Shown here piece after piece: positions 8,911 to 18,166 of a stretch of 64,000 bases of DNA. Made by a program: the position numbers and the translations under genes. The stretch is taken from contig NZ_CP107976.1 of the NCBI RefSeq assembly GCF_036099295.1, positions 8,680,001 through 8,744,000 on the forward strand, given 5' to 3'. How positions within the stretch are numbered: the stretch's first letter is position 1; each line of letters begins with the position of its first letter. Origin of the DNA: Streptomyces sp. NBC_00358. GTDB taxonomy: Bacteria > Actinomycetota > Actinomycetes > Streptomycetales > Streptomycetaceae. The notes below the pieces were generated by a model. That model was given only the letters and a program-made list of their open reading frames with translations. It was not told the DNA's origin and did not search any database.

Positions 8911-9066
8911 GGGAGCCTCCCTGCGTACGCCCCCTGCGTCGGGTCGATCTCCCTCCATCGTGGCCCGGGGGCGTCCGGCCTCGCTACTCGGACACCGGCG
9001 CGGGACGCCCCCGCGCCTTCGGCGGCACCGGTGTCTCGGATGCGAACGGAGCAGGTGGGAGCCACG

Positions 9067-9723
9067 ATGGTCGGGAGTGGAGGGGCGCCGGGCCCCACCC
9101 CGTACCGCCCCCACGGGAGACGCGCAGTGGCAGGTACCGAACCGGGCGGACGAACGGGCAACATCTTCTTCGCGTTCGCGCCGTGGATCATCTTCGATGT
9201 CGTGGCCGGCCCCAGTACCTGGAAGTACGCGGCGCTGGCCGCCCTGCTGGCAGCGGTCGTGCTGAACGTCGGTGACATCCGCCGCGGCCGGCCGAAGATC
9301 CTGGAGGTCACGGGCATCGTCTTCTTCGCGGTGCTCAGTGTGCTCGCGCTCGCCGTGGACCGGCACGATCTGATCTGGCTGGAGACCTACGCACAGGTCG
9401 TGGCCAACGGGGTGATCGCCGTCGTGGCCCTCGTGTCCCTCGCGTTCGATCCGTTCACGGCCCAGTACGCCCGTGAGTCGACGCCGCGCGAGTACTGGGA
9501 CTCGCCCGCGTTCCGGCACATCAACCGCGTCCTCACGGCCGTCTGGAGCGGAGTGTTCCTGGTCATCGCGCTGCTCGGCCTCGTCGCCATCCACACCGAC
9601 GGCTCGTCGGACTGGCTCAACTGGGTCGTCCCGGTCGCCCTCCTGGTCCTCGCCGTCCGGTTCACCGAGCGCTATCCGGACGAGTACGCCGCACGGCACG
9701 CCCGCTCGCGGGCCACGGTCTGA
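9067..9723 (+). CDS. integral membrane protein of unknown function
   Basis: 218 aa with about six hydrophobic helices (for example FFAFAPWIIFDVVA, ALLAAVVLNV, VTGIVFFAVLSVLALAV, WSGVFLVIALLGLVAI). Charged loops are short. I do not recognise a functional family. Start ATG 9067 has GTGGGAG upstream; GTG 9127 with GGGAGA is also possible and would remove a soluble N-terminus. It is divergent from the monooxygenase, with 156 nt between. Confidence 0.7.
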   Translation: MVGSGGAPGPTPYRPHGRRAVAGTEPGGRTGNIFFAFAPWIIFDVVAGPSTWKYAALAALLAAVVLNVGDIRRGRPKILEVTGIVFFAVLSVLALAVDRHDLIWLETYAQVVANGVIAVVALVSLAFDPFTAQYARESTPREYWDSPAFRHINRVLTAVWSGVFLVIALLGLVAIHTDGSSDWLNWVVPVALLVLAVRFTERYPDEYAARHARSRATV

Positions 9724-9789
9724 CCCCCGCCGGGCTGGAGCGGACCCGTCCGGTCCGCTGGGCGCGCGGCCGCTCCGTCGTGTGCCGCT

Positions 9790-10992
9790 TCAGCGCTGCG
9801 CCGGAGGCGGGGACCCGTCGGCGTGGAGCCGGTGGTGGCCGTCCGGCGGACGGTGGGGGAGGTGGAGGTGGTGGGAGGCCGTCCGTTCGAGGATCAGGAA
9901 CGCGGCGTCGTCGCCGGGCTGGTCGCCGACGTGCCGGACGAGGTCGTCGTGGATCCGGCGCAGCAGGACGTCCGGGTTGGAGGCGGGAAACGAGGCGACC
10001 CGCTCGGCCAGCGGGTAGAAGGCCCCCTCCGGGGAGCGGGCCTCGATCACGCCGTCGGTGTACAGCAGCAGGAGGTCGCCCGGGTCGAAGGCGAACGGGT
10101 CGGTGCGGTGGCCGGCGGCGGGCAGCTCGCACATGCCCAGCGGGGGCACGGGGTGCCGCGCCTGTAGGACGGTGACCTGCTGATCCCGCAGCAGCAGGGG
10201 CGGTGGATGGCCGCAGTTGATCATCTGGGCCTGGGCGCCGTCGTCGGGGATGTCGAGAACGAGTGCCGTGATGAAGTGCTCACCCGGGTCGTGCTCGGTG
10301 TCGGCCACCTCGTCCAGATCCCGGCACACGCTCACCTCCAGGGCCGCCGTCAGTTCCGGCAGGGTGTCGTACCGGTGGGCGCCCTCGCGGAAGGCGCCCA
10401 GCACCACCGAAGCCTCCCCGATGGCCGCCAGCCCCTTGCCCCGGACGTCGCCGATGATGACGCGGGTGGACGGTCCGGCGGCGCGGGTCACCGCGAACAG
10501 GTCGCCGCCGATCTGGGTGTCGTCCTCGGCGGCCAGATACAGCCAGGCCACCCGCAGCGGGCCGATCCGGCGCGGCGGTGGCCGCAGCAGGACCCGCTGC
10601 GCGGTCTCGGCGACCGAGCGTGCCCGCACCAGCTCCCGGGCGCGCCGCTCCCGCACATGGCACACGAACACCACCAGCGCCGAGAGCACCACCAGGGCGA
10701 TGAGCTGGGCGATGTGGTTGGTGGTGCCGATTCCGCCGTGCAGTACGGCGACGACCACCTGGGCGGTCACGGCCAGGACGCCGACCAGAGCCGTCAGCAG
10801 GGGGCCCGCGAGCGAGGCGGTGAGGGTCGGTGCGATGACCAGCAAGGGGCCCAGGTGGACGTCGGTGGGGGAGCGGATGTCCACCACCGTGATCACGACG
10901 ATCAAGGCGAGCGGGATCGCCACCAGACCGCGACCCGACGGCTGCTCCACGAGACGGTCCATTGACATGCGCCGGTTACCCACATGCCCCAT
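9790..10992 (-). CDS. membrane-bound SpoIIE-type PP2C phosphatase
   Basis: About 400 aa: four N-terminal TM segments (GLVAIPLALIVVITVVDI through LIALVVLSALVVFVCHV), a short linker helix, then a SpoIIE/PP2C domain with GGDLFAV, VIIGDVRGKGLAA, LVLDIPD, MINCGHPPPLLL and DLLLLYTDGVIEARS, whose Asp residues bind the metals. This family dephosphorylates anti-sigma-factor antagonists such as the STAS protein encoded at 22674. Start uncertain: ATG 10992, 10968 or 10962 are all in frame with weak ribosome binding sites. Confidence 0.85.
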   Translation of the reverse strand: MGHVGNRRMSMDRLVEQPSGRGLVAIPLALIVVITVVDIRSPTDVHLGPLLVIAPTLTASLAGPLLTALVGVLAVTAQVVVAVLHGGIGTTNHIAQLIALVVLSALVVFVCHVRERRARELVRARSVAETAQRVLLRPPPRRIGPLRVAWLYLAAEDDTQIGGDLFAVTRAAGPSTRVIIGDVRGKGLAAIGEASVVLGAFREGAHRYDTLPELTAALEVSVCRDLDEVADTEHDPGEHFITALVLDIPDDGAQAQMINCGHPPPLLLRDQQVTVLQARHPVPPLGMCELPAAGHRTDPFAFDPGDLLLLYTDGVIEARSPEGAFYPLAERVASFPASNPDVLLRRIHDDLVRHVGDQPGDDAAFLILERTASHHLHLPHRPPDGHHRLHADGSPPPAQR

Positions 10993-11157
10993 TTTGTACC
11001 TGTTTCTGTGGCGGTGGGTCACCGTGCGGGTCCCGCCGTCGGCGAGTCCGGGGCGAGTGCCCGGGTCTCGGGCACCCGCCGGCGGTTGCGGGCCGGGTCC
11101 GTCAGGTCGCGGCACGCCCTCCCTCAGGCTGCCGCGCGGTTCCGCGAGGTACGCCCG

Positions 11158-11613
11158 TCAGTTCCACAGCGGGTAGCTGACCGTGTGCGCGTATCCCTCC
11201 GGCCGGTCGTGGGTGTAGACCAGCGTCATCTGCGAGTAGTGCTGCAGAGCGGGCTTCTTCTTCCATGCCTGCGGGTGATCCAGCAGGACGACGACCGGGT
11301 ACGAGTGGAACTTGCCCGCCGCGCAGTACGGCTTGCAGTCGTTCACCATGTTGACGCCCTCGGCCACCGCGGAGTTCTGGTTCCAGTGCGACCAGTGCAG
11401 CGAGACGAGGCGGCTGTTGCCGTCCCCGCAGGCCAGGATGAAGTTGGTGGGGCGCACGTCCGGGTGCCAGAGGCAGTCCACCAGTACGGGGGTCTGCTGC
11501 CGCTGCTTCGCGGTGTGCGAGACCCCTGGGGCGGCGGAGGCGGTCCCCATGACGGCCGCGAGCGACGCGGCCGCGCAGACGGTGATCGCGGTCCGGATTG
11601 AGTTTCTGCGCAT
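11158..11613 (-). CDS. small secreted protein
   Basis: 151 aa with a clear signal peptide (MRRNSIRTAITVCAAASLAAVMGTASA cut near residue 28, in two charged/hydrophobic parts). The mature protein has four Cys (DCLWHP, LACGDG, NDCKPYC), suggesting two disulfides, and is Trp/His rich. No enzyme motif is visible and I do not recognise the family beyond a Streptomyces secreted hypothetical. Confidence 0.8.
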   Translation of the reverse strand: MRRNSIRTAITVCAAASLAAVMGTASAAPGVSHTAKQRQQTPVLVDCLWHPDVRPTNFILACGDGNSRLVSLHWSHWNQNSAVAEGVNMVNDCKPYCAAGKFHSYPVVVLLDHPQAWKKKPALQHYSQMTLVYTHDRPEGYAHTVSYPLWN

Positions 11614-11952
11614 ATCAGCTCCGTGCGGGACGCTCTGTCATGTGGTCGTCAGCGTTTCGGCTCTGCCTCGACGCTACGGCTTTGAGGTGTGATCTACCAC
11701 TCATACGGATTAACGACACCATTTCGTGAGAAGTGCCCGTGCGCCGGAGCGTGCGGATTCTCGCGGGGGCGCGGCGAGAGTCGGCACGCTCCGGGGTCCG
11801 GCGCTCCCGCGGGTCCGGCTTCCGGCGGTCCGGCGCATTGGCGGTCCGCACCCGCCAGGGCCGCGCACCCAAGTCGCGTCCTCTGTGCCGCCCGGGTATG
11901 CGGCCGCGTCCCGCCCGGTGTCCGGTGCGCCTCGGCGCCCTAGAATTCGTCC
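11614..11952. other. divergent intergenic region, no gene
   Basis: Control region between the secreted protein (minus) and a TetR gene (plus). Only the large inverted repeat at 11744-11794 stands out. An AT-richer stretch at 11690-11730 may hold the minus-strand promoter. Confidence 0.5.
11744..11794. repeat. 21-bp imperfect inverted repeat, 9-nt loop
   Basis: Arms 11744-11764 and 11774-11794 pair at 19 of 21 positions around GGGGGCGCG. It lies in a divergent promoter region, so it is not a terminator of either neighbour; it may be an attenuator, an operator or an antisense/small-RNA terminator. Confidence 0.7.
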
Positions 11953-12603
11953 GTGATGAATAAATCCGGGTCGCAGCGTGGGCGCAGGCCGGGAAACCAG
12001 GACACCCGGGCCGCGATCCTGGACGTCGCCCGGCGCCGCTTCCTCGAAGACGGCTACCACGCGGTGACACTGCGGTCCGTCGCCGGTGAGGCCGAGGTCG
12101 ATCTCGCCCTGATCAGCTACTACTTCGGCTCCAAGAAGGGGCTGTTCGGTGCCGCGCTGGCACTGGGCGCGAACCCTGCCGAAGTCCTCGCGCGGGTCGT
12201 GGAGGAAGGGGACCTCGCGACGTTCCCCGAGCGGGTCCTGCGCCAGGTCATAGCCGTCTGGGACGATCCCGTCACCGGCCCGCCCCTGCTCGCCATGCTG
12301 AAGAGCGCGATCGACGAGGACCCGTTCGGTGAACTGGTCAAGGAGGCCGTGGAGCGCGAGATCGTGGACCGGATCGCGAGCCTCGTGCCCGGACGGAACG
12401 CCCGGCAACGCGCCGCCTCGTTCACCACCGTGATCGCCGGACTGATCGCCACCCGCTATCTGCTGCGCCTGGAACCGATCGTCTCCATGACGACCGACGA
12501 GGTGGTCCGGTTCCTGAGCCCGCAACTGCGCCAGGCGCTGCGCGGCCCCGGACGTCCGGCGTCGGCCGACCGGCCGACGGGGCGCCCGGTACCGCGCCCC
12601 TGA
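11953..12603 (+). CDS. TetR family transcriptional regulator
   Basis: 216-aa regulator: N-terminal HTH with TRAAILDVARRRFLEDGY and VTLRSVAGEAEVDLALISYYFGSKKGLF (residues ~18-65), then a TetR C-terminal ligand domain. Starts GTG 11953 directly followed by ATG 11956. It is convergent with the drug-efflux MFS gene 154 nt downstream, so a regulatory link is possible but not shown by a shared promoter. Confidence 0.88.
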   Translation: MMNKSGSQRGRRPGNQDTRAAILDVARRRFLEDGYHAVTLRSVAGEAEVDLALISYYFGSKKGLFGAALALGANPAEVLARVVEEGDLATFPERVLRQVIAVWDDPVTGPPLLAMLKSAIDEDPFGELVKEAVEREIVDRIASLVPGRNARQRAASFTTVIAGLIATRYLLRLEPIVSMTTDEVVRFLSPQLRQALRGPGRPASADRPTGRPVPRP

Positions 12604-12715
12604 CCGCGGGGGCGACCACCGTCGTACCCCTGACCGGCACGGGAACGGACACCGGACACTCCCCGATCGGCCGGCCGGGTTCCGCCGAACGCCTCGCGAC
12701 TCCCGACACGCCGAA

Positions 12716-12748
12716 GGCCGGAACCCCGCGGAGTGCGAGGTTCCGGCC
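12716..12748. terminator. bidirectional terminator hairpin
   Basis: Perfect 10-bp stem (12716-12725 with 12739-12748), 13-nt loop, between the convergent tetR and MFS genes and 8 nt from the MFS stop. Confidence 0.7.
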
Positions 12749-12756
12749 CGGAACTG

Positions 12757-14319
12757 TCAGAGGTACGAGGGCTGTTGCTCCGCCTCGACGCCCCGCGGCA
12801 CCTCGTGCTCGTCGGCGGACTCCTCCGGAAGCGGAGCGGACCGCAGCAGCAGGGCGACGGCGACGGCGGCGAGCGCCGCGGCAGCGGCGGCACCCAGGAG
12901 CGCGAGGTGCATACCGTCGACGAAGGCGGTCGTCGCCCGGCCGGAGACCGGGCCGCCGACGGCGTGGGCGGCGGCCAGCGAGGAGCGCGCCGCCTCAGCC
13001 ACCCGGTCCGGCAGACCGGGCAGGCTCAGGTGGTCGCGGTAGGTGGCGCTGAGCAGGCTGCCGAGGACGGCGATCCCCAGGGCGCCGCCGAGCTCACGGG
13101 CCAGGTCGTTCATGGCGGAACCGACGTTCTGCAGCGAGCGCGGCAGAGCGTCCGTGATGGACGTCGTGGCCGGCGTCATGGCCAGGCCCATCCCCGCGCC
13201 CAGCGGCACCAGACCGGCGGCGACGAGCCAGTACGGGCTGGAGGCGTCGAGCCGAGAGAGGACCCCCATGCCCGCCGCGACACCGGCCAGGCCGGCGACC
13301 CAGGGCCTCCGGAAGCCGAACCGGCCGACCAGCAGGGGGGCGGCACGGGAGACCGGCACCATGGTCGCGGCCATGGGCAGCATGGAGGTGGCCGCCATCA
13401 GGGCGCTGTCGCCCCGTACCAGTTGCAGGTACTGCATCATCACGAAGATGAACCCGAAGAACACGAAGAACTGGAGCATGATCGACAGGGAGCCCGCGGC
13501 GAAGTGCCGGTTGCGGAACAGCCGGGGGTCAAGGAGCGGGTTCTCGCGGCGCAGTTCGAAGAGGACGAATGCGGTCAGTACCGCCAGGCCCAGCCCGATT
13601 CCCCCGAGCGTGACCGGGTCGGCCCAGCCGCGGGTCGGCGCCTCGATGACCGAGTAGACCAGCGCGACCAGGCCCACCACGGCGAGCAGAGCGCCGCCGA
13701 CGTCGAGTCGGGGCTGCTGGGGCTCCGCGGACTCGGGCACGAACAGCAGCGTCCCGACCAGGGCGACCAGGGCCAGGGCGACGTTCAGCAGGAACACCGA
13801 GCGCCACGACCAGCCCTCCAGGAGGGCGCCGGTGGCGAACAGACCCACCAGGGCGCTGGCTCCGGCGACCGCGGCCCAGACACTGACAGCCCGTGCCCGC
13901 TGAGCACGCGGGAAGGTGCTCGTGATCGTCGACAGGGTGGCCGGCATGACCAGCGCCGCGCCGACACCGAGGACGCCCCGCAGGGCGATGAGCGTCGAGG
14001 GCTCGGTCGTCAGCGCGGCGGCCGCCGACCCCGCACCGAAGATGGCCAGACCCGCCAGCAGGGCCCGCCTGCGGCCGAAACGGTCCCCCAGGGCGCCGGC
14101 CGGCAGCAGCAGCGCCGCGAAGACGAGGCTGTAGGAGTCGATGATCCAGGACAGCTGCGTCTGCGTCGCGTGCGTGTCGCGGGCGAGATCGGGCAGCGCC
14201 ACATTGAGCGACGCCATGGCCGCGACCACCGTGCCGAGGGCGACGCAGGTGACCGCCAGGATCAGATTGTGCCGTGCGGCCGGTGCGGAACCGGCGTCAG
14301 GGGCGCGCGTGGAGGGCAT
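12757..14319 (-). CDS. DHA2-type MFS drug efflux transporter
   Basis: 520 aa, 14-TM MFS exporter. ASLNVALPDLARD follows TM1, LGDRFGRRRALL is the loop 2-3 motif, and GPVSGR-like and GMGLAMTPATTSI segments fit the EmrB/QacA group. Start chosen at ATG 14319 (MPSTRAPDAG), which has AAGGA 9 nt upstream; the frame is open further 5'. Drug resistance or metabolite export is inferred from family. Confidence 0.87.
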   Translation of the reverse strand: MPSTRAPDAGSAPAARHNLILAVTCVALGTVVAAMASLNVALPDLARDTHATQTQLSWIIDSYSLVFAALLLPAGALGDRFGRRRALLAGLAIFGAGSAAAALTTEPSTLIALRGVLGVGAALVMPATLSTITSTFPRAQRARAVSVWAAVAGASALVGLFATGALLEGWSWRSVFLLNVALALVALVGTLLFVPESAEPQQPRLDVGGALLAVVGLVALVYSVIEAPTRGWADPVTLGGIGLGLAVLTAFVLFELRRENPLLDPRLFRNRHFAAGSLSIMLQFFVFFGFIFVMMQYLQLVRGDSALMAATSMLPMAATMVPVSRAAPLLVGRFGFRRPWVAGLAGVAAGMGVLSRLDASSPYWLVAAGLVPLGAGMGLAMTPATTSITDALPRSLQNVGSAMNDLARELGGALGIAVLGSLLSATYRDHLSLPGLPDRVAEAARSSLAAAHAVGGPVSGRATTAFVDGMHLALLGAAAAAALAAVAVALLLRSAPLPEESADEHEVPRGVEAEQQPSYL

Positions 14320-14703
14320 GTGCTCTGTCCTTCGTCCGAGCGGTCCGGGTGGATCCCGGTGCCTGGTCCCAGAGTCGGGAGTCCGGTGAGTCATTTCCAC
14401 GTTGATGAATTAGGGGAGGGGCCGGTGGTCCCGTACGCAGGGGCCGCGTCCGTACGCCGCCCTTCGGCGCGGGACCGGGCAGAAGGGCCGGTCGGCGGAG
14501 CGGAGCGCGGGCCACGGCCGCCCACCGCGGACGACCGCACCCACGCCTCCGCCCCCGAATCGGTACAACAGGCCGGCCTCTGTTGAATTCTCGTCGCCCG
14601 GTGCGAAGAGCGTCGGGGAGCGCGGCCGGGGCCTCGCCGTCCCGGCGCCGGCAGGTCCGGGCGACGGTCCCTCAACCGCCCGTGGCACGCGCCGGACGAT
14701 CCG
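14320..14703. other. intergenic, nothing recognised
   Basis: 384 nt upstream of the MFS gene and downstream of the FAD-subunit gene. GC-rich; the AT-richer patch near 14390-14415 could hold the MFS promoter. No supported gene. Confidence 0.4.
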
Positions 14704-15426
14704 TCAGCCGCCCGTGGGGCGCGCCAGGAGGTCCGTCACCTGTCGGCCGACGAGCTCCCAGGCCGCGGCCGGAAGCCGGGCGAACGAACCGCCGCGCAGC
14801 GTCCGCAGATCGTCTTCGGTATCGGCGTGGCGCACGGTGCTCCCGCTGAAGACCTCGTCGTCGTCGCGCACGGCGACGCGAAGGCGGGTCCGTCCGTCGT
14901 CGGCCGCGTGCAGCGCGGCGGCGACGACGAGGGGCGGCGGTCCGCCCGCCTCCCCCGCGGCCTTGTGGTAGTTGCTGGCGATCGGCGCGTGCCAGCGCAG
15001 ACTCAGCAGCAGGTGGCGCTTGGCCAGTACCTCGGCCAGGTCGGTCTCGTAGACGCCGTCCGGCTCCAGGATCACCGCGCGGGCGTCCAGTACGAGAGCC
15101 GCGGGAAGCAGACAGCGCAGCGTGCTGCCGACCAGGTTGCCGCCGACCGTCGCGGTCCGGCGCACGGCTCCGGTTCCCACGGTGGCCGCCGCCCGGCGCA
15201 GCACCTCCGGCGCCCGGTCGTCGATCCGGTTCAGCACCACGGCGGCGCCCAGTACCTCGCGCCCGACCGCGTTGGCCTCCGGGAGGTCGCGCAGCGACAT
15301 GGCGAGGTCGGGGAAGCCGTCCCGTTGCCAGGTGGCCCACACCAGCGTGGCGCCGCCTATCGGCACCGCACCCTCGGTCATGCACTCCTGCGCTTCGGAC
15401 ACGGATGTGGGCAGACGCAACAGCAC
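14704..15426 (-). CDS. FAD-binding subunit of molybdopterin dehydrogenase type (orphan)
   Basis: About 240 aa, similar to the CoxM/xanthine-dehydrogenase FAD subunit: PIGGATLVWATW (FAD-binding GGxTxL), TATVGGNLVGSTLRC (second FAD loop) and a C-terminal CO-dehydrogenase flavoprotein-like domain. These proteins normally pass electrons between FAD and 2Fe-2S/Mo subunits, but no partner gene is nearby. Start uncertain: GTG 15426 (MLLRLPTSVSEAQ) fits family alignments best; GTG 15537 would add 37 proline-rich residues. Confidence 0.75.
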   Translation of the reverse strand: MLLRLPTSVSEAQECMTEGAVPIGGATLVWATWQRDGFPDLAMSLRDLPEANAVGREVLGAAVVLNRIDDRAPEVLRRAAATVGTGAVRRTATVGGNLVGSTLRCLLPAALVLDARAVILEPDGVYETDLAEVLAKRHLLLSLRWHAPIASNYHKAAGEAGGPPPLVVAAALHAADDGRTRLRVAVRDDDEVFSGSTVRHADTEDDLRTLRGGSFARLPAAAWELVGRQVTDLLARPTGG

Positions 15427-15679
15427 GGCAGCCGACCTGCTTTCCTGGGGACTTGGCGGCGGAGTACTCGGTGTCTGGGCCAAAAGACCGTCGACAGGCG
15501 CATTTTCGCCGTGCGGACGGGGGCGCGTACAGGGCACACTCCTTCAACCGGTGCGCCCCGCCCACGAATGCGTACCCGAGGGGGCCCTGTGCCGAGGCCG
15601 CGGCCGCGGGTCGTGCCGGTCCGCGGGGCAGCCGCGCCGCACCACCCGCACATGCGCTGCGCCTTGCCGCGGACTGCCG

Positions 15680-16513
15680 TCAACTCCCGTTGTGGCGGCC
15701 GGAGTAGGCCGCCCATCGCCCCTCGTGCCGGACCACCGTGATACGGCGCCCGAAGCAACTGGTCATCCAGGCATCCGTCAGCGTCTCGTCGACCGGCCCG
15801 CGCGCGAGGACGCGCCCCTCGCGCAGGAGCAGGGTGTGACCGACCGCCGGGGACAGCTCCTCCAGGTGGTGGGTGACCGTCACGGTGGCCAGATCCGGGC
15901 GGCTCCCGGCCAGCCGTTGCATCGCCTCGACGAGGTCCTCGCGCGAGGGCAGGTCCAGGGCGTTGAACGGTTCGTCGAGCAGCAGCAGGGCCGGCTCGGC
16001 CATCAGCGCCCGCGCGATCAGGACCCGGGCCCGCTGCCCGCCCGAGCAGACTCCGTACGGGCGGTCGGCCAGCTCCTTGATGTCCAGTTCGGCGAGCAGT
16101 TCGTGGCCGCGCCGGCGCACCTCGGCGTCGTACTTCCGCCACAGCGGTTGCACCGTGCCCGTATGACCCGTCAGGACGACGGTGTGCGCGTCCATGTCCA
16201 GCGGGACGCGCTGGGCCGTACTGACATGGCCGATGCGTGCGCGCAGATCGCGCACGTCGACCCGGCCGAGCAGGGAACCGAGTACTTCGACGCTTCCGGT
16301 CGTGGGGTGCATGGTCGCCCCGAGCAGCCGCAGCAGGGTCGTCTTGCCCGCGCCGTTGGCTCCGAGCAGGGCCCAGTGCTCACCGGCCCTCACCGTCCAG
16401 TCGATCTCCGAGAGGATCACCTGGCCGCTCGTGTGGCGGTGGACGGCCACATCGCGGAGCGCGACCACCGTCCGCCGGTCACCGGCGTCCCGCTCCGCAG
16501 GCACCTCGGCCAT
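15680..16513 (-). CDS. ABC transporter ATP-binding protein
   Basis: 277 aa, single nucleotide-binding domain: Walker A GANGAGKT (51-58), signature CSGGQRARVLIARAL (Cys replaces the usual Leu), Walker B ALLLLDEPFNALD and H-loop TVTHH. ModF/YbbL-like single ATPase; no permease gene is adjacent, so its partner is unknown. ATG 16513 is preferred because GAGGGGAG lies 7 nt upstream; ATG 16537 is also in frame. Confidence 0.85.
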   Translation of the reverse strand: MAEVPAERDAGDRRTVVALRDVAVHRHTSGQVILSEIDWTVRAGEHWALLGANGAGKTTLLRLLGATMHPTTGSVEVLGSLLGRVDVRDLRARIGHVSTAQRVPLDMDAHTVVLTGHTGTVQPLWRKYDAEVRRRGHELLAELDIKELADRPYGVCSGGQRARVLIARALMAEPALLLLDEPFNALDLPSREDLVEAMQRLAGSRPDLATVTVTHHLEELSPAVGHTLLLREGRVLARGPVDETLTDAWMTSCFGRRITVVRHEGRWAAYSGRHNGS

Positions 16514-16664
16514 GTCCTGGCTCCCCTCGCTCGGCATCGTCACCACACCCCCGCACATTAGGTGTGGTGGGCATCTTGTTTCTCCCGCGTCCGCTTCGTG
16601 GACTGCGGCGCGGGCTCGCGTGCGGAGGGCGGTACGGCCGGTCGCCGGTCCCGGTGGCCGACGG

Positions 16665-17399
16665 TCACTGCAGGATGTTGACGGCGCGGGCCACCACCAG
16701 CACGACGGTCACCAGCGACACCGTGGACTGGAGCATCATCAGCATCTTGGCCCAGCGGGACAGCGGCATCACGTCGGTCGGGCTGAACGCGGTGGAGTTG
16801 GTGAAGGAGAGGTACAGATAGTCCAGGAAGGCCGGCTCCCAGTCGGGCGCCGCGGACTCGGGACTCTGCATCTGTACGAAGAGGAAGTCGGCGTACTGGT
16901 GATGGCCCATCATCCGGTCCGCCGGTCCGCCCCGGTCCCACTCCCAGTACCACAGGGCGAACACGATGACGTTCGTCAGCCAGATGTTGCCGCCGGTCAG
17001 CAGCAGCGAGGTGGCGTCCGATCCCTCGGTGCCGTGCACCAGCCTCGTCACCAACTGGGCCGCCGCCCAGCCGTTGGCCAGACTGATCACGCAGATCAGG
17101 GTCAGGCCCAGCCACCGCAACCGCTGGTTCCGGGGCTCCACCCGCCGGGGGTTCGCGGCGACGAGACCTATCAGCAGCACCAGCTCCAGGACCGGCAGCG
17201 CCCAGGACGGCAGCAAGGTCAGCCGTTCCGGCAGCTTCAGCTGGAGGGCGACCGCCACCAGGATCGCGGCGGTCACCGCCCAGCGAGGCTCACCGCGCGT
17301 CACCCTCCGCCAGGCGGGCGCCACTTCGCGCCCGCCGGACTCCAGGAGCCGCTCGATCCTGACGAGCCGGCCCTCCGTGTCGTTCGATCTGTCGTTCAT
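16665..17399 (-). CDS. DUF1345 family membrane protein
   Basis: 244 aa with an N-terminal soluble part and about six TM segments. The C-terminal YLYLSFTNSTAFSPTDVMPL followed by SRWAKMLMMLQS is the strongly conserved DUF1345 region, thought to resemble an ion-channel pore loop. Function unknown. Start ATG 17399 without a clear ribosome binding site; the acs fragment frame lies immediately upstream. Confidence 0.85.
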   Translation of the reverse strand: MNDRSNDTEGRLVRIERLLESGGREVAPAWRRVTRGEPRWAVTAAILVAVALQLKLPERLTLLPSWALPVLELVLLIGLVAANPRRVEPRNQRLRWLGLTLICVISLANGWAAAQLVTRLVHGTEGSDATSLLLTGGNIWLTNVIVFALWYWEWDRGGPADRMMGHHQYADFLFVQMQSPESAAPDWEPAFLDYLYLSFTNSTAFSPTDVMPLSRWAKMLMMLQSTVSLVTVVLVVARAVNILQ

Positions 17400-17520
17400 G
17401 CGGGTGATTGTCGCGCGGCCACATGTTGATCAAGGAACCGGTCGGCGCGGTGACCTGTCGCGATGCGTAGCCGACGGCCGCTGACCTGCGTGAATGGCCT
17501 TTCGGCTGTTTCATGCTCGG

Positions 17521-17781
17521 GTACGCGACGTTCAGCTTCCCGTCGGCGAACCACTTCGCGAACGGCGGGTTGGACCAGTCCAGTGTCTCGGTCGGCTCGG
17601 TGGCCCAGGTCAGCCGGCGGGCCTGCTCGGCCCAGAAGGCCGGACGGTCCTGCCGCGCCTCGGCGTACACGTCGGCTGTCACGTTGGCCGCCTCGGCCAG
17701 TTCGACCGGAGGGGCGAAGCGCCGCTCCTCGTGCGGCCGGCCGCTTGGCGAAGCGTCCTCACGGTGCCGTGATGCAGACAT
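17521..17781 (-). pseudogene. acetyl-CoA synthetase fragment (first ~87 residues only)
   Basis: From ATG 17781 (GAAGGAAAG upstream) the frame reads RRFAPPVELAEAANVTADVY, AFWAEQARRLTWATEPTETL and DWSNPPFAKWFADGKLNVAY, the N-terminal domain of Acs. At 17521 homology stops abruptly inside the otherwise invariant AYNCVDRH segment, and the frame runs on with unrelated residues to 17290. All catalytic parts are missing, so this is a deletion or rearrangement remnant whose promoter and RBS survive. Confidence 0.8.
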
Positions 17782-18166
17782 GTCTCTTTCCTTCCTTCGC
17801 AATTGTCTGTTCGGGCGTTCTCGCGAGGCACGCGAACCGGACGCCCTTGGCCGACAGGCCGTGGTGGGAGCCCCCGGTCGACGGGTCACCCTTGCGGGGC
17901 GTCCTCCGAGGGCAGAGCGATGGACCGGACGAAGCCCCGGGCGAAGGTCTCGGTCGTCTCGTCCCCGCTGGTCACGCCGACCGGCGGGAACCTGGCTGGT
18001 GACGCCGACGAAGACCTGGCTGGTGACGCGGCGGGACGGGAAGCGGGGGACGACCGGGCCGCGGCCATCCCCCGGATCGCCGCAGGTCCGACCGGAACGA
18101 GCGCCGGTCGGACCTGCGGTCCTGTCCGTCCGAAAGCCTCGACCGGTGGTGTGCGTCGCCCGTTCC
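17782..18166. other. intergenic, no supported gene
   Basis: Upstream of the acs fragment and downstream of the 233-aa gene. Contains a 16-nt direct repeat (17990-18005 and 18014-18029) and the terminator at 18080-18119. A 60-codon minus-strand frame (17886-18068) lacks coding support. Confidence 0.4.
18080..18119 (-). terminator. perfect 16-bp terminator hairpin
   Basis: Arms 18080-18095 and 18104-18119, 8-nt loop, 48 nt beyond the stop of the minus-strand gene at 18167. Confidence 0.75.

Noticed and set aside
17886..18068. 60-codon minus-strand frame upstream of the acs stub
   Set aside because: Ser/Ala/Arg-rich, spans direct repeats, no RBS and no homology recognised.
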